DNA of 64,000 nt, taken from Amylostereum areolatum. Taxonomy: Eukaryota > Basidiomycota > Agaricomycetes > Russulales > Stereaceae. A program made the position numbers and the translations under genes. The stretch covers positions 667,163 through 731,162 of the forward strand of contig SAXG01000009.1 of assembly GCA_012932865.1 (NCBI GenBank). The letters are read 5' to 3'. Under the pieces are notes generated by a model that saw nothing but the letters and a program-made list of their open reading frames with translations, did not search any database and was not told where the DNA came from. Shown here piece by piece: positions 1-12,315 of the stretch (its first letter is position 1; every line of letters starts with the position of its first letter).

Positions 1-722
1 ACAACAGCAAAACGTCCTCGCGCAAGCAGAGCTCGGGCGACTCGACCACCGCCCCTCAGCCGAAGCACGCGTTCGGGTTTGGGAGGCATGGGCGGTCGGT
101 GTCGTCGTTGCAGACGGCGAACAGCGAGACGCTGGCCCACGCGGGCGCGATGGAGGTCGTGCAGCGCGAGGGCACGTACGACTCCCAGGTCACGACCAGT
201 CCGACAAGCGTGGACGAGTTTGGCGTGGCCGGCCCGTCGTCGCTGGCGCCAGGGTCCTCGGGCTCGCGCCCGCGCCCACTCGTGGTACGCAGCCAACCGT
301 CCGAGGCGTCCCAAGCGCCGTCGTTCGGCACGTTCGAGTCGGAGGCGGAGGCGGAGGCGGGGACGCCGGAGGGGAGGGGCACGCCGTGGTCCGAGAACGC
401 GCCCTCGCTCGAGACGCCTCTGGCGACGACGGTGGGACACTCGCTGCAGCCGTCCGCGACGACGCCGGTGCTGGAGGTGCCTCCGCCGGTTGTGCCGATG
501 GGTCCGCGGGCGGTTGGGGAGAGTGGGGGCGCGGTGATGGCGCGGGCGAGGGCGTACGAGAGGCGGATGTCGAGAGACATCGAGGGCCCGCCGCCACCGA
601 CGAATACGCGGAGGAGGGAGGAGAGGGCGGGTGCGCCTGCGCCGGTGGTGAGGTATGGCTTGGCGCCGCGGCCGTCGTTGTTTGTGGCGAATCCGGACAA
701 CAGGAGCACGGACGGGCTGTGA
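1..722 (+). CDS. 3' end of an unrecognised protein gene (partial)
   Basis: The frame whose codons start at position 3 is open from the window edge to a TGA at 720-722 and gives about 239 residues of C-terminal sequence. The peptide is low in complexity: rich in Ser, Pro, Ala, Gly and Arg, with an acidic Glu/Ala run near the middle and a more basic stretch near the end. No domain, membrane segment or known motif is visible. This looks like the disordered tail of a larger protein whose folded part lies outside the window. Antisense and other-frame readings in the same interval are GC-rich shadows. The call as coding is fairly safe because the frame stays open with high third-position GC; the function is unknown. 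Confidence 0.6.
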   Translation, partial: NSKTSSRKQSSGDSTTAPQPKHAFGFGRHGRSVSSLQTANSETLAHAGAMEVVQREGTYDSQVTTSPTSVDEFGVAGPSSLAPGSSGSRPRPLVVRSQPSEASQAPSFGTFESEAEAEAGTPEGRGTPWSENAPSLETPLATTVGHSLQPSATTPVLEVPPPVVPMGPRAVGESGGAVMARARAYERRMSRDIEGPPPPTNTRRREERAGAPAPVVRYGLAPRPSLFVANPDNRSTDGL

Positions 723-3700
723 GCGTCGGTTTCTGGGACTCGTGCGATGCTTGCTTTCATCTGTGTTACATTTTTTTCTCGATCTTTTCTTTCCTCGAGG
801 GTTTGCGTATTCTTATGATCATTCACGACTTTTTGTTGACGACCTTTTTTGTGCTCGGCTTGGTTTACGTTTCTGTTTCGTTGTGTTTTTAGTGCTGGCC
901 GTCCTGTCGAGTCGGGACGCCGCTGGACAATCTTGCTACTGACGTGCCTTTGTACGAAGATGTACTGTACCCATCGTGTCTCGCTAGCTTTCTTTCCCCT
1001 CCCCTCCCCTCCTTTTCTGGGTGTAGACTACTAATGCAGTGCCATTGTGATGCAGCTCTGATCTCAGTTATTCAGCTTTGGGGTATACGTATGTCAGTGC
1101 GTATCCTTGGCACACCGTCGGCGTGACTTGAGCAGCGGCACAGGGATGCATCGTCCAATATTTATTCGCACACTGCGGCTATACACGACGACCGCAGGCC
1201 CACGACATCTTACATCGTCCGCGTATCGTATTTACGCGCATATTGTTCTGAGCGGTTGAATTGAGTAGTTCGTGATGCCATGGGGTAAGTATAAGATGGC
1301 GCTGGCCCGGGTGGGTCCCTTGTGTGTCCACGAGGCTCCAGCGTCACTGCCTCGGTTTTCCCAGACTGCGCAAGTAAACAAGGCCATCACGATGCCGACG
1401 TGCCTGCTCGCCAACGTATCCAGGGTACATCGCCTTCAGATCTCCAGAGTCAACAAGGAGTGCCTAACCTTGCCTAACCCGCCGGCAACCGATGATGCCG
1501 ACGGGAGTAGATACGCGTTGCCGCTGGATTTGCGACGATGCTGAGTACATGCTGTATGTTGAACGACCTAGTGTGATGTGATACATACGCGACGCGTTCC
1601 TCGTTCAGGTTAGTTATGTGCATGAAAGTCCGCAGAGATCGAACTTGCGAAGCCGTCGAATCTTGATACGTCTATCCTGGTCGGACGGCCCTGGCAGCGG
1701 ATGACAAGCGTCCCAGCCCTCGCCGATACATACATACGGTCCAGGGAAAAAGTTAAATACACAACGATGGGACCTGCAGGTTGGCAAGCCGTTGTGCATC
1801 GGCCTGTGAATGTCCAGAGCGAGTCCGAGGAAATCGGATGCGCAGGAGGGGACGCGGCAGGGGCGGGGCTGTTGGGGTAAGTATGAATATACATATATGA
1901 ATGAGTCTGCGATTGAACCGTGGAAGTTCTTCTCGACGCGTTGCATCGGAAGACCTGAAGCTTGAAGGACTCGCGGTCCTGAGAAGGCAGCCTAAGCCCA
2001 TCATGCATCAAGCCCCGTCCAATATCAGCAGCATCATTTCATTCCACCCACCCTTCGCGAATTTAAAGAGCACCAGAGAGTACTTATCGAGAGGGCTCGG
2101 GAGACTCACGACCGCGACCCGCGGCCGTCACGGTCGGCTGCGACAAGCAAAAACGTAATGCGCTGACGCGGGCCGACGTTTAATTTCTGACGGCATGGCC
2201 CCCCGTGCGGTCCAATCCAGTCGTAATGAGGGAGCCCAGGAAAGGAGGACAACAAGCAGAAAGGCGTGCCCACGCCGTCTTGTTCCCGTGGTGCGCACCC
2301 ATTGAATTGTCCGTGATCGCACCGCGCGATAAGGTCCCCATAGACAGAAAGGAGGAGAGCAGCGTGAGCGAGCCCGCCGCAGAAGGCCTCGCACGCGCCA
2401 GAAGTAGGGGCGGCGGGGCGGGGCGGGGGGGACTTTGAGGGGGGGAGACTCGGAGGGCCAAGCCTAAACGATGTCTTACGGCCGCGATGCCGTGCGTAAT
2501 GAACACTTCGACGAGCTGGGAACGGGGTGCGCATGTGAACTTCACAAGTGAAGGGGGTCATTGGGGTCATTGACAGAGCACGGACAACGACCGACGAGCC
2601 GGCGCCAAACAACGTGCCCGCCTCCTGCCGTCATTTGACACCGAGCGAGCCCAACGCGCATGCCGTTTGCCTAGCCTCGCCCGTCGTCGTCTGACCTCGG
2701 CAACCCCACTTTTCTCGAGTCCGTTCCATGTCGATGGGTCTCCGCCGCAGCCACCTTCCCGTTATTCCACGGATGGCTCGGCAGGTGCTCACGCTACCCG
2801 CTCCACGCCCGAGGCCTGACGGAAGACAAAGATGTTCCTCACGGAAATAAACGTCGGGTCTGGGTGCTAAACGGGTCAGAGACAAGATTCGCCGTCGCAC
2901 ATGCTCGTTACAGGAGGGGGACGTACCGTCGGCAGGGGGAATATATCGAACGGTGTACTTAGCCCCGGTGGCTGAGGGGGGGGGCGCGGCGGAAGGTGGG
3001 AGGAAGTCGCGAAGACTGATGTCCACTGCGGATATGACTGTGTAGATGTAAGGACGCGAGCACGGGATAGAAAGAGGACGCATGGAGCTGAGGGAGAGGT
3101 CATAATCGGGCGCCAACGCTGTGGGCGATTTGAAGTGCATTGAATGCAACTGAAAAGCATGACTGAGTTGAAAGTCGAATGCACTACCCTTGCCGGCCTG
3201 GCTCCCGCAAGTCCAGGTCTCTATACCCGCAGGGACAACCCACGCACAGCTGCCTGCAGGCTGCAGGCTGCCAGGGGGGGTCGACACCGAGAACCACATG
3301 ACTGCGTAGTATTAGAAGTGAACGGGCAGGTTCCGAGAGTGTGCGGCGCGCCCGCTGGGCTTCGCTTCGAGGTCCGAAGGAATGAAAAGAACGCTGAGTC
3401 GATGACATGCTCTTGTCACGGTTCAAGCTTCAAGGAGGGTCGAAGCCGAAGCCCGCAGGCGTGAGGTGCCGGGCGTGCACGTCAAAAACCTGCACCTTCG
3501 TTGGCGTAATCGGCGACAGATCGTAGTACTATTACACGGCCAGCCACGGTCACGACCCCCTACTGATCCTGTACCCGGACGCGGAACGGTCGTCTGGTCC
3601 GGATAAGATCGGTGCTTCGCAAGGACCTCGGACACGCCGCCTTCGATCCAGAAGGAAAACATTGAAGACAGGGAAAAGGAACTGCGAGACACTTACGAGG

Positions 3701-4302
3701 CGTGGCTGCAGATTCGAACAGGGCGGCGCCGCCGTCGAAATGACGCATCAGTGATAGATTCGACGCCAGGCGAGTATCGCGTCAGCATACATAGAACTTG
3801 GTCGGGAACTGTGGGTCCAGCGGGGGCTGATGGATGACGGGGTTTCGGGCGAGTGGTGTTGGGAATACGAACATCATCGTCGACCCTTAAGCGTTGCTTG
3901 ATGGGCGGGGTCTGCGCACATTCAGATCGTGGACTCGTGAGCTACGTTCCGGCGGTATGCACCATAACGAGGTTGCGCACATACCCTGGATAAGAGACGG
4001 CGCATGCGTTCTACCTGGAGGACAGTGGCCGAAAAGTCCATCGGGTAAGGACTGCGAACCGCGCCAGCCACCATCGAACAGTGAATATTAAGTTTAACTT
4101 GTGCGCCGAGACACGCGCCCGAACGAGCTAGATCGATAACCGACCTGGCGGCAGGGAACTGGGGCCGGCTCTGACATGAAGAAAAGCACGAACGTGTAGA
4201 TGACGATGACAGTGCACTGATCCCCAGCACGGACAGAGGAGATCCGGCGGTGACGACGATCAAATATGCGTACAAGCGGTTGACGTACATACAGGACAAA
4301 GG
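723..4302. other. Intergenic stretch, no supported gene
   Basis: About 3.6 kb between the partial gene and the acyl-CoA-binding protein gene. T-rich sequence at 760-900 is compatible with a 3' UTR. The open frames here (for example the minus-strand frame at 2631-3299) show no domain, no linked splice pattern and no codon bias, so none is called. A G-rich run lies at about 2405-2450. Confidence 0.5.
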
Positions 4303-4941
4303 TCAAACAACCTTGAGTAAGACGAGCACTTCTTCCGTTTTCTCCTGGTTCAAGCGGTCCTCAATCTCCGCGATATATCCCTTGGCCTCGTCGGTGCCAG
4401 CCGATTTAAGGATCTATATGACCATGGTAGGTATCTGTGCGCCACGCAAGGAAGGCTCGGGGGCAATGGACGTACCTCGAGCAGCTTCTCGACATACTTG
4501 GTTATCGCATCCTCCTTGGATGTGCCCTCCACCTTCTTCCAAGCGTCCCTGAAGCAACGACAACAGCCTATTCAGCCCCCACACCCTAGAAGCAGCGCCG
4601 CAAGACACGAAGGGGGGTTGGGGGTGGTCGTACCATTTAGCTTTGCCCACAAAGTCGAGCATGCCAGGACGTGCGGTGTTGACATCGCCGATGGTGACTG
4701 ATGTCAAATCCCTGTTACATCGGAGGAACGCGGTATCGGAAAGATATGAAGGGGTTACCCTGTTTATAGTAGGAATAGAACTGTGTTGCGAGGACGGATC
4801 TTTCATTGAGCGCTCCATAAGGCAAGTTGAAGAGATTCCGAGACTCACGAAGAGCTGATCGTCCTGCGAGGGTTGGATGGGGCCCTCTTTGGGGAGGCTC
4901 TGGACGATGGTGACGGCTTTGTCGAACTTGGCTTGGGACAT
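4303..4941 (-). CDS. Acyl-CoA-binding protein (ACBP)
   Basis: Five exons on the minus strand: 4849-4941, 4759-4780, 4634-4697, 4476-4548 and 4303-4413, giving 120 residues. All introns are GT-AG (61-85 nt) and keep the frame. The protein starts MSQAKFDKAV and carries the family landmarks in order: FYSYYKQ (acyl-CoA-contacting Tyr and Lys), GDVNTARPG, KAKWDAWKK, and AITKYVEKLLE with the second conserved Tyr. ACBPs bind medium- and long-chain acyl-CoA esters in the cytosol and supply lipid synthesis and beta-oxidation. The typical length is about 86-105 residues; here an acidic helical tail of roughly 20 residues follows the ACB fold. The second exon is only 22 nt. The start is the only ATG giving the standard N-terminus. 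The gene stands alone in a long gene-poor region. Confidence 0.93.
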
Positions 4942-7900
4942 GGTGGGCGATGGGAGATGACGAGAAGATGGAGGAAGGTCGAGCTCGCGCCGACGGACGA
5001 TGACGATCGCTATCATCCGAAAACGGAAATAGCCACGTGATCGGAGCCAAATCCTCGCCCGACGCCAATGCCGTCGTTCGACCAACTTATCGCCGTATCC
5101 GAGCTACGTTTCTTCCAAGTTCTATGAGGTCATCCAGAAGGCTTGAGCTTGAGGCTTCCAGCCAAGACGGACCGTCGTACGTACGGTATGTCACCCCGCC
5201 TCATGCCGCCCTAGACTCCTAATGTTTTCCATGACTCCGTCAACTTGTGAATCCAATCATTCACAGACATGACGGGGTTGGGTGGCTTCTGGCTGGACTC
5301 TTAGATATCCCCAAGGCCCGAATTCTAATGCCAGTGGATTCTAACCCAGGACCGCGTCACCACCCTGTCGGGAGTTATTCTTACACGCGGGACCGTCGAG
5401 GTCGAGACGAGTCCAATCAAGGCCTTGCCCATCTGTCGGTTGCTCTGAGATGCACTCATTGGGTCGCGATATACTGTCGCCGCCATGGGGTATCTTGCGA
5501 GCGTACCGTATCTCTCCCCCCCCCAAGGCTTGCGGTTTACCCGTCTACTCCATCCAGGTGTACCGATCCAAGTGTATTTATGGCTGTGTCGCGATATTCC
5601 CGGCCACTGCAAGCCTATCGTCCACTTGATGGTAATGGAACAAGCGCCGGCCGGACGACGCTTCTCCGCGGGATTCTATCACCATATCCTCGTATTCGGA
5701 CCCTTCCCTCTCTCTCAGCCCACCCTTGTCCGCGTGTACGTCCAGAAATCTTCCCAATCCCTACACCTGTGCCTCCAGACCTCTTCCCCTCCCCCCTTAT
5801 CCCGTGCGCAGTTTTTTTGTTACAAACATCGCGGCGGAACGAAGTTCGAATCGCATCGCACGCCGATCGATCCTGCCAGTGCGCACACCTGCGTCCACAC
5901 AGTGTCCGGGGGGCTCAATCAACTTTAAGAGGGTCTGGTCTGGACTCCCCCCCCCCTCCCCCGCTTCCCGGGCGTCTCCGATCGCCTTCGGGGGCAGGAT
6001 GCCATATCGCGCAAGAGTCTATCTCCAGCGTCTGACCTCCAGCTGACCCGAGGCCGGTCGCTTCCCTGAATGAAATCGGGGGGCGTGTTTCACCCAATTT
6101 CGGCGATAGGGCACGCAAGGGCTCTGCGGCCCCTTCGCCGCGCGCCCGTGCGCCCCTCCGCGACCGACGTCGATCTTCGCAAGGCTGCATCGTTGGACGC
6201 CCGCGACGGCTCTCAAGTCCTCCACACCTCAGGCAGCCCAATGAAATGGGCGCTTCGGTTGGGGATATGTTTGTTTTTTGCGTGGTTGAGCTCGGTGGGT
6301 AAGCATCGCTCACGTTCGCAGGTCGTTTTTCCCTTCGTCGGTGTCAAGTGACGTGCGGTGCTCGTGCTTTCCTCGGAGCAACTCCTGCGTGCAATACGAC
6401 TGCGGCATTCGTTCCCCACTGACAGGTCTCTATTTGTCTTGCGGCGACGCTTGGGTACCCACCCCAGTCGTCGACATTCAAATACGCCCACGCCGCGGGG
6501 GTTAGTTTCAGGTCCCAAGGAGTCGTATGCCCGTCGCAATTCGCGTTCCGTCCCTCTCCCCAGAACCGAAGTCACATTTCGCCCTAGAACCCCCCCATCT
6601 CGCCGCACGCGATCGGCCGACATTGTATGCATCCCCTCCCCAAAACCGACTTAATTGCGGTGGTGTAGGACGATAATGTAGGAACAAGGAGGCAGATGGG
6701 CCCGAGTGCGGCGAGAGCTCTTTCGTCTTCTCCATCACCCATTTCCGAGCGGGTTTCATGATCTGACTCAATCCCTCCGCCTTGGCCAGTCGAAGTCCCC
6801 CGCCCGGCCGCTGCTTTCCTGAGTCGCATCCAACGATCATGGCGATGGCCTGCGATCCCATGGCGATGGGATGCGATGCGCGTCCATATGGCGCGATCCC
6901 GCCTCGTTCTTCGCCGGTACCACTTACCAGCTGCTGCACGTTCTGTTTTCGACACATCTCGCCCAGGACGGCATCCTGGCCTCAGGCCTCAGCCCTTGCA
7001 ATGAGTCCCGGTCTGATTGACTAAAGCACCGGCCGCGCCCCCCCCCCCTCGGCCATCGATCGATGCGCTCACTGTACCCTGACTACTTACATCCCATCTT
7101 CCCAACCATTAACGTTGAATTTAATGTGGCGTTTACATAAGGTGGGCGTCCGGCCTCGATGATGATTATCGTGCGGCTTTGTCTGCTATACTTACCTCAC
7201 CGCGACGTGCGTCGTCGGGCCCGTGGATGCCTTCGGAGGCTGTTGGTTTGTTTGATTGGTGCGGTTGCGGACAATGCGGGGGTAGTAAAGTTTGGGGCTA
7301 ACGGGCCTGCATCGAGGGGAGGACGGGGGGGGGGAGGGGCCAGACTCGTACTCGCGGGTTCAATGTGTGCGATAGGATTTCGGCAAGGCGTCGCACCGGC
7401 GCCAAGCTGCCTCCGGGGCAGTTCATCATGATATCGAAGGTGCGGTGGCGTTCCTTGCCTGTGACGCTTTTTTTCGGTTTTGTGGTGGTCAAGGTAGGTA
7501 GTAGGATGAAAGGACGAACGGCCCGGACGAGGCAGTGGCTTTGTATGGGTCGGGCCCGTCGCGTGACGGGGGATGGTTCCTGTGCTTGGGTGAGTTCTGT
7601 TCTGTTCAATTGTCGAGGGGGGGCCTGTGCGCGCAGGGAACCCGCGAGAAGGTGGCATCGATACCAGGACCGAGCGGGAAGTTCAGTGAATGCCAAGGAG
7701 TGGAACAAGAAGCATGGAACGATTGAACACGAACAGTGGTCGTCCCCGTCGCGTGCGTGCGTGCGTGCGTGCTTCATGTTCACATCTTCTGTTCCAAGCA
7801 CGATGACGGAATGCTCGCAGGAGAGGGGGATACTTGGTAATAAGTAGGTTTGAATGCACGGCGCGCCCGTTGCGGTAAGTCCGTGCATGTCGGCGCCTTT

Positions 7901-10204
7901 GAAGGAGAGATAAGTAAGTTAGTGGGGTGGTAGACTAGGGCCGGTCGGAATCGTACGCCGCGCAACCTTGGGTGCTCGGTGGCCGTGTATTACCCAACGC
8001 TTTCTCGAGCGAGCGACGGCCCTCTCCGGATCCCCCGTTCGAGGCTCTCCGGGAACCGCTACCGGCATCGGAGGATCGCAGGCAAACCCCCACGCCTCGC
8101 TTTCGCCGGCCGAAAGGTCTGCGTCATACGCTTACCATCTCCTCCCCCGGCCGGCCGTGGCCTGTGTGTGTGTGGCAGGGGTGCATGTTATGCTTTTCCC
8201 GCAGTCCAACTTCTCCCGCGCGCGGTCGACGTCGGCGCCTGCGTGTCCCATGCCTCTTGCGCGACGCAAACGACTTAGGTCTGCTCTCCCCCGCTGGCGC
8301 CCACCCGATTGGAGCCCGATCCTGAGTATGCCCTGTTGCTTTTCTCTTCTGCCAGCCTGCTCGACTTCCGCTTCCGCTTCTGTGGGCTGCAAGGCAGCGC
8401 TCCTCCTCCCCCTCCTTCGTTAGGGCGGGATCACCATGCTTGGAGGCGAGTGCGCAGTGTATGGTATGTACCCGCTTTCGTGCCCGGGATTCCCAGTGCT
8501 GCCATTCGCGGTCGAAAAATGCGCGATGAACGGGGTCGGCGAGGGTTTGGAGGCCGGGACAGGCGCGCGCGGGGGTGTGGATGTCCTTCGTGGTTGGTCG
8601 GGGCTTTCTTGTGCGTGGTTGCAGCTTGTTGGGGGTTCGGTGAAAAGGGCCGGAGATGCGATTCGTTGGGAGGGCTGTGTCCCTGTGGGAAGCGGGGAGC
8701 GAGATGCGTTTCATAACGTCCGTCACGGTGCATGGGGATGCGGGGAGCATCCGATTCGTGTGTGCTGACGGCGTGAAGATTGCGATAGTGCGGGCTGACT
8801 GTGCAGCGTGGTATTCCCAACCAGCCGTACTTACTTACGACGACGAACAACATTATCAATGCAGCCCCTCGGCCATGACGTGCTCATCGACACCCCTCAG
8901 AGGCTGACCCCTCCCCGACCCCCGAAACTTACTACACGCGAACCCGACCGAACCTCCTCTTTTTTCTTGCTTGTCCTACATACGCCGCCCGCGCCGCGTT
9001 CGGGGACTCGTTCACGGTGCCAACTCCCCCTTCCCAGGCGCCAGCACCGAATTCTGGGGGCGAGGAATTGAAGGGGCGACCCAAAAAGCCTAACGGCAGA
9101 GACGCGCTCGGACACCGTAGGGTTTAACGCGTCGTCGAACCGCGCCACAGCGCTCGCCGATCGGGGGCTTCGAAGGTATGGACAACGGGCGAGCGCGCAA
9201 GTGCGGGCGCGATCTCGCTGTTTAGCTCGCGCTGTGGGGGCGGGGGGCGCGATCATTCGCGAGCGATCGATCCTCGCGAGTGCTTACTCTCCCTCTCTCA
9301 TCCTCGATGCCTCGATCGGTCCGAGGCGCGCGTTGCCCTTTCCCGGCACCGCGTCTTTCCTGCGTTGAGCAATACAGGACGGCGAGAATGGAGAGCGGTG
9401 AGAAAGATGGGTTGGCACGGAGGTGGGTCACTGTAGGTCCCCTCGTGCACGGACGAGGTCACGGACGACGGTTTGGTGGGGGTGCGGCAGCAGACTCCAG
9501 AGGTAGGTGGGGGATCGTGATCGTGATCGTGTTCGAGGACGTCGTTGGTGACGGCGAGGATGACGACGGACCTGGCCGACGTCCCCGATCGACCAGTCGA
9601 CGTCGTGTTGCGGTGGCACGCCGGGTCCTGTATGAGTATTCAGTCCGATCCCTGATGCGCGTATGTCCTTGCTTATTATTGGACTTGTATGTATATATGG
9701 TGCATGTGGATGTACTCTGTAGTCGCAGCTGATGCGCACATATATGGCAGCTTCGCACACGGATCTCCTCGTCCTGCGATGAACGTGCGAACGAACGTGA
9801 AGAAGGCGTAGTGCGGTCCCTTATTCTCATTGACAGGCTCCGCCGTGGACCGTGGGTGTCAGAGTGAGATAACGAGTGCGGGGTTGGGTGGATCTGCAGC
9901 CGTGCGAGACGTGCGACCAGGCGAAGGCTGTCGACCTCTTGAAGCGAGTGCTGGATTTCCTCAACGCTCGCCTCCCCCTCCATCCCAAGATCCTCAGAAC
10001 GACGTCACTGAACGAGTTCAACTCGTTCAAGGGGGGCTGATCACGTGAGTGTGACGATGTGACTCCGGAGGGCGTGACGCGCTGGCAAGCGTCGCCGCTG
10101 TCCTCAACGACGAACGCCCATTCCTCTCCTCCTCCTCTCCCCTCCTCTCCACCTCTTTTGCCCTCTTTCTCTTACTACTCACCGAACACAACCAACTATT
10201 TGAC
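4942..10204. other. Long gene-poor interval (5.3 kb)
   Basis: Upstream of the ACBP gene and of the PH-domain gene. Open frames of up to 262 codons exist (5247-6035, plus strand), but they are Pro/Arg/Ser-rich readings of C-rich DNA without domains or supporting splice sites, and competing frames overlap them on both strands. It contains pyrimidine tracts near 5740-5960 and 10,110-10,180 (the latter just upstream of the PH gene start), a short tetranucleotide repeat at 7751-7772 and a repeated GATCGT unit near 9515-9531. Non-coding transcripts or long regulatory DNA are possible but not shown by the sequence. Confidence 0.5.
7751..7772. repeat. (GCGT)n microsatellite
   Basis: About five perfect tandem copies of the 4-base unit GCGT/GTGC in non-coding DNA. 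Confidence 0.85.
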
Positions 10205-12315
10205 ATGTCGGCTCCCGTGGCTCCTCCGACGCCACAAGAAGTCCTACGTAAACTCTCCATACACTCCGCAAAACCCAAGGTCCGTCTCCGGATCCCTTCC
10301 CTTCCTCTCCATCCCTCCTGCTCACTTCAGCTGCTCTCTTTCTCGTTACGTCTCCCCCACCCGCGATTCTCTTCGGATGACAACATCGAACCCCTTCTCC
10401 GTCCTTCGCTTCCCCATCGAACCTTCAACTTCTTAATTGTTTTCCTATCACCACCACCACCACCACCACCACCACCACCACTACCACCACGGCCACACCA
10501 CCTCCATCATCACCACCACCGCAATAACAACAATAACAACAACAACAACGGCCACTCCACCACAACCGACCCAATCGACCAGATCACAGGCCCCGGCATC
10601 GTTTCCGGAACCGAATCCGACTCTGACTCCGTCTTCATCCCCGATTACATCGCGCCCGCGAGCGCAAGCGTCAGCGCGAGCGGCCCGCTCTCCGCCATCG
10701 CCGAACAACGCTCGCGCAGCGGCGAGGACAGCGAAGACGAAGACGACGGCGAGGACGGCGCCTGGCGCCGTGAGAACGCCGCGCATCGGGACGGCGAGGT
10801 GGACATCAAATCGGGCTATCTGTGGAAGAAGGGCGAGCGGAGACCCAAGGTGCGCTTTCCCCCCTTGCCCGGTCCGTTTCCGCAAGGCTCACGGCTGCGT
10901 GCTATGGCGGGGCGGGGCTCGTGCAGAACTGGAAGCGCCGCTGGTTCGTGCTTCGGTCGGCGCACCTGGCGTACTACAAGACCTCCGCCGAATACCAACT
11001 CCACCGCCTGCTCGACCTCGCCGACGTCCACGCGTGCACGCCCGTCGCGCTCAAGCGGCACGAGCACGCGTGCGGGCTGGTCACGGCCTCGCGCACGTAC
11101 TACCTCCACGCGGAGACGCAGGAGGAGCTCCTGGCCTGGGTCGCGGCGATCAAGACCGCGAAGGAGACGCTCCTGGCCACCGCGACGCGCTCGCCCGGGA
11201 CGAGCCCGATCGCGATCCCGCCCGCGCGCGGCGGCGGGAGCGGGAGCGGGCCCCAACGGATCGTGGTCACGCCGTCGCCCCCGCACGGCGCGATGACCTC
11301 GTCCGAATCCGAGGACGCGTCGCCGAGCACCCAACGCGTGTTCGGCTCCGCGCGCCCCAGGCCGCTCTCGACGTCCCCCCAGGGCCTCGCGAGTCCCACG
11401 TCGAACGCGGGCGCGGGGTCGGCGCCGCCGCTGACGCCGTCGTTGGGCGGGGCGGGCCAGGACGCGTCGAAGGCGGTGGTGTCGGGGTACCTGATGAAGT
11501 GCGGTTCGAAACGGCGGAACTGGCGCAAGCGGTGGTTCGTGCTCAACGGGGAGAAGCTGATGTATTCCGGAAGCCACATGGTGCGTTTGTGTTTACATGT
11601 TTTTGCACGATCCCCCCCCCCCCCCCCCCCCCCGTTTTCATTTCCTTTCCACACCGTATGATTCGGTCCCATCACGACATCTTCTCTCGACTGGCGGATG
11701 CAAGTACCGTTCTTTTCATTTTCCATCTGCGCGTTCCACCGTTGTGCGTGGTTCCCCCGCCCTGTGTGCTTCTGTTGGAAGGGGCGGGGTTGTAGATGGG
11801 GACGGCGCGGATCTCTCTTTCTTTCTTCCTTTTCGCATCGTGCGTGGGGGCATCGGGCTGACGTGACGATCTATTTCTGGGGGCGGGCTTTTCATGGCAC
11901 GAACAGGACACGAAGCCGCACCGACAGATACCGTTGACGCGGGTGCTGGACGCGTTCGAGCACGACGTGCCGGCGGGGCCGTCGTCGTCCGGGGCGGGGG
12001 GGGTCGGAGGACGAGTCGGGGGCGGGGACGCACACGTTCAAGATTGTGACGATGGAGCGGACGCTGTTGCTGTGCGCGCCGAGCGAGGAGGAGGAGATTC
12101 GGTGGGTGAGCGCGGTGCGGGCGTTGATCGCGAGGAGGGAGGAGGGGAAGGAGAAGGAAAAGGAGAAGGAGAAGCTGGGGCAGGCGGGGACGCTGTCGGG
12201 GAGGACGAAGAAGGAGGGGGGGACGACGACGACGGGGCGGCGGGTGAGCGTGAGCGGGGGGTCGAGCGGGTTCGCGCCTGGCGGGGGCACGATCGCGGAG
12301 GAGAGGACGGGGTGA
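10205..12315 (+). CDS. Tandem PH-domain protein
   Basis: Exons 10205-10279, 10331-10849, 10927-11580 and 11907-12315. The protein starts MSAPVAPPTPQEVLRKL. The first PH domain begins GYLWKKGERRPK and continues across an intron into NWKRRWFVLRSAHLAYYKT, ending in the ELLAWVAAIKTAKE helix. A Ser/Pro/Gly-rich linker precedes the second PH domain (GYLMKCGSKRRNWRKRWFVL to EEEIRWVSAVRALIARR). Both have the KRRWFVL strand and the C-terminal helix Trp that define PH folds, which commonly bind phosphoinositides or proteins at membranes. Two doubts remain. First, the first intron may instead end at 10582, which removes a microsatellite-derived Pro/His/Asn run; both choices keep frame (551 or 467 residues). 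Second, the second PH domain needs a one-base correction at a run of eight G at 11996-12003 to join its two halves. The last intron (326 nt) contains a 22-base C run. Confidence 0.8.
10449..10551. repeat. Trinucleotide microsatellite (CAC/AAC)
   Basis: A run of CAC units (10449-10480), then interrupted CAC and AAC units. It reads as Pro, His and Asn runs if kept in the PH-domain gene, or lies in its first intron if the longer intron is used. Confidence 0.85.
11612..11633. repeat. Homopolymer of 22 C
   Basis: An uninterrupted C run inside the third intron of the PH-domain gene. Length estimates of such runs are error-prone in sequencing. Confidence 0.9.

Noticed and set aside
5247..6035. 262-codon open frame on the plus strand upstream of the ACBP gene
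   Set aside because: Pro/Ser/Arg-rich reading of C-rich DNA, overlapped by equally long frames, with no domain or splice support.
10437..11795. 452-codon frame overlapping the PH-domain gene
   Set aside because: Arg/Pro-rich out-of-frame shadow of the PH domains, which lie in the other frames.
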